The position numbers and the translations under genes are program-made. DNA of 64,000 bases from Cordylochernes scorpioides (taxonomy: Eukaryota; Arthropoda; Arachnida; Pseudoscorpiones; Chernetidae), in NCBI GenBank assembly GCA_030710605.1, contig CP092863.1, positions 63,631,634 to 63,695,633 of the forward strand, written 5' to 3'. Positions 62,287-64,000 of the stretch are shown piece by piece (position 1 is the first letter of the stretch; each line of letters starts with the position of its first letter). The notes under the pieces are model-generated. The model worked only from the letters and a program-made list of their open reading frames with translations, was not told where the DNA came from and searched no databases.

Positions 62287-62825
62287 GATTGAGCAATCCA
62301 TAATGATATCTATAAATATTTAAAAGGCATATATTGGATCTAAATTTATTCTTCCGCCAATATTTCTAGGGGCAAAACGCCTCTCTTTATCAAGGATTTT
62401 CTTTGATTTAAATTAAATCACGTGGGTATAAAGAGAGGCGTTTTGCCCCTAGAAATATTGGTTGAAGAATAAATTTAGACCCAATATTATATATGTATAT
62501 ATTTTGAAAATAGAGCAATCCATAAATAAATCTTTAATTAAAAAGGCATATATTGGATCAAAATATCATTTATTTTACCAATATTTCAGTTGGCTGAACG
62601 CCAACCTTTATCAAGGTGTTATTCAAGGTATTAATTAACACCTTGATAAAGGTTGGCGTTCAGCCAACTGAAATATTGGTAAAATAAATGATATTTTGAT
62701 CCAATATATGCATTTTTAATTTTAAAAAATATATATATAAGTTTTGAAAAATTTTGGCGTTCATCCAACTGATATATTGGTAAAATAAATGATATTTTTA
62801 TCCACTATATGTCTTTTTAATTTAT
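62127..62825. repeat. Cluster of Penelope-like termini in palindromes
   Basis: Three units: a single end at 62135-62240; a palindrome at 62325-62495 (GGGGCAAAACGCCTCTCTTT and its complement); and a palindrome at 62541-62713 (GTTGGCTGAACGCCAACCTT and its complement). A partial copy lies at 62750-62815. Each contains TTGATAAAGG, a GC hairpin, GAAATATTGG and AATAAA, a weak hammerhead-like layout. An (AT)n tract lies at 62248-62282. Confidence 0.65.
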
Positions 62826-63240
62826 GTATATAAGTATATATACTTGCATATATCAATATTCCCTCTCCAGACAGATTCCATCTATATACATATAGGCTTA
62901 TATTCAATCTAGAAAGACATATTTTTAAAATGTAGACTCTTTTTAAAAGAATTAGTTTTTTTATTCGCTTAAGAATATTCTTATGCCTATATTCATCTGC
63001 AATCAAAATCCATTTGTAAAATAATTTTCAGAATGTTTAAATAAATGACTCTTTGACATCGCAAATAAAATTAAATTCGAAAGCTATATATCACTAAATC
63101 TTTCGCTCAAGAAAAATATTCAAATTAAATTAGGAGAATTTTTTTTACTTTAAAAATATAGTTACATATATTGCTTTTCTATCAATATTTTCGAAATATT
63201 TTTCAAATATCGCTTTTATAATAGTGTTTTATTATTATTC
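62826..63240. other. AT-rich spacer
   Basis: No gene or repeat that I can support. Confidence 0.3.
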
Positions 63241-63755
63241 AAAAAAGCTTTTATATTATTTATTTATTTATTTCAATTTAAAGTGCTATGTCCCCCTAGG
63301 GACACTTGCGCTGTCATACATGTATGCCTTTACATATATTTTGATGCATTGGCGCGCTATCTGTTATCAAAATTTGAAACTATTATAGACGCGTATGATT
63401 CTTTTTAAAATAAAACAATTTCTACTGCCCTTACTGCAATGGAAAAATTAATGAGAGCGCCTGGCTCATCAGTGGTAAAGTATATTCACAATAATTTCAG
63501 GCTGTAAAGAATAGTCATGTGATATTAACAAGGAGAAAGAGAGAAAAAAACGAGAACAGTGAACTGTGTACGAAAAAAAGAAATATCTGGCGCAATACTA
63601 CAATCAACATAATATAAATTCAATAGAATTAGCGCGCCATCTGTTATGAAAATTGGAAACTTTAATAGACGCGTATGATTCTTTTTAAAATTAAACAATT
63701 TTCTACTGTCCTTACTGCAATGGAAAAAAATGTATATTTATAATTATATATAATT
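63241..63755. repeat. Fragments of structured elements and flanks
   Basis: The GACACTTGCGC repeat at 63270-63320; flanks GGCGCGCTATCTGTTATCAA and GAAACTATTATAGACGCGTA (63350-63390, again 63630-63680); left end CTACTGCCCTTACTGCAATG with ATGAGAGCGCCTGGCTCATC (63420-63472), truncated; and a second left end at 63703-63725. Confidence 0.5.
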
Positions 63756-63954
63756 CTACTGTCTTCAAAGCTTATGTCCATAGTTCATCTAAAATACCCA
63801 TTCCAACAGTCTAACATCAGTATCACTATAAAAAGAAAACCGAAAATGCAATATAACAGCGGTATGGTAGATTAAACTGGCCAAACTGCTGGAAGGGTTC
63901 ACCACTGATGAGCAAGGCCCTCCTATTAATTTTTAATTGCAGTAAGGGAAGTGA
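63756..63954 (+). repeat. Structured element copy, subfamily 2, slightly decayed
   Basis: Plus strand: AGCGGTA TGGT, CTGGC CAAA CTGC, ACCA CTGATGA GCAAG. G12 of the GAAA strand is C and helix II has one mismatch. Ends CTACTGTCT and AGGGAAGTG. The window ends in the flank of this copy. Confidence 0.6.
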
Positions 63955-64000
63955 AATTGGTTTAATTTTTTAAAGAATCATACGCGTCTAGTTTCCAATA

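Overview
This window is eukaryotic, AT-rich repeat sequence, most likely from an arthropod. That guess rests on the mix seen here: Tc1-like, mariner, Penelope-like, Ty1/copia and Ty3/gypsy elements and tRNA-derived SINEs. A chelicerate or myriapod would fit, but the species cannot be fixed from the sequence. I found no convincing single-copy host protein gene. The only cellular gene I call with confidence is a tRNA-Gly(GCC) at 34114-34184 on the minus strand.

Layout. 1-4944: a MITE, palindromic foldback repeats (one carrying a tRNA-like sequence), a tRNA-derived SINE and LINE tails. 4950-9525: a complete Ty3/gypsy element on the minus strand with identical LTRs and a 5-bp target duplication. 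9531-12290: relics and Penelope-like termini. 12296-20880: two 100-bp-unit tandem arrays in inverted orientation, enclosing SINE, LINE and Tc1 insertions. 20900-28800: a mariner relic, 66-bp and 118-bp tandem arrays, and scattered copies of a small structured element. 29351-34074: one inverted and eight direct copies of a 368-bp unit, bounded by a 15-bp direct repeat, with a Tc1 element inserted at the palindromic joint; the tRNA-Gly follows. 34440-38075: an exactly repeated 1.1-kb segment and copies of a CCCGGG-ended repeat. 38650-43019: an intact, young Ty1/copia element. 43189-46810: inverted pairs of Penelope-like 3' ends, one with a GIY-YIG endonuclease reading frame, the other hit by a mariner. 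48598-49907: another mariner. 51285-53402: a small LTR element carrying a haspin-like protein kinase sequence. 56418-62126: a decayed second Ty3/gypsy element. 62130-64000: more Penelope-like termini and structured copies.

Two things stand out. First, the small structured element repeated across the window holds every conserved part of a hammerhead ribozyme core: the cleavage strand, CUGAUGA and GAAA, with all three helices able to pair. The three strands lie in an order that is not a circular permutation of the known ribozyme, and pairs in helices I and II change in a compensated way between subfamilies. Second, the 2.1-kb LTR element has 5-bp target repeats, a primer binding site and a polypurine tract, but in place of pol it carries a kinase with haspin-like spacing.

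The Penelope-like termini show hammerhead-like folds in normal strand order with a very short stem III, as known for that group. The window therefore contains both the known arrangement and the scrambled one. All statements come from reading by eye; no alignment, folding or database search was run.
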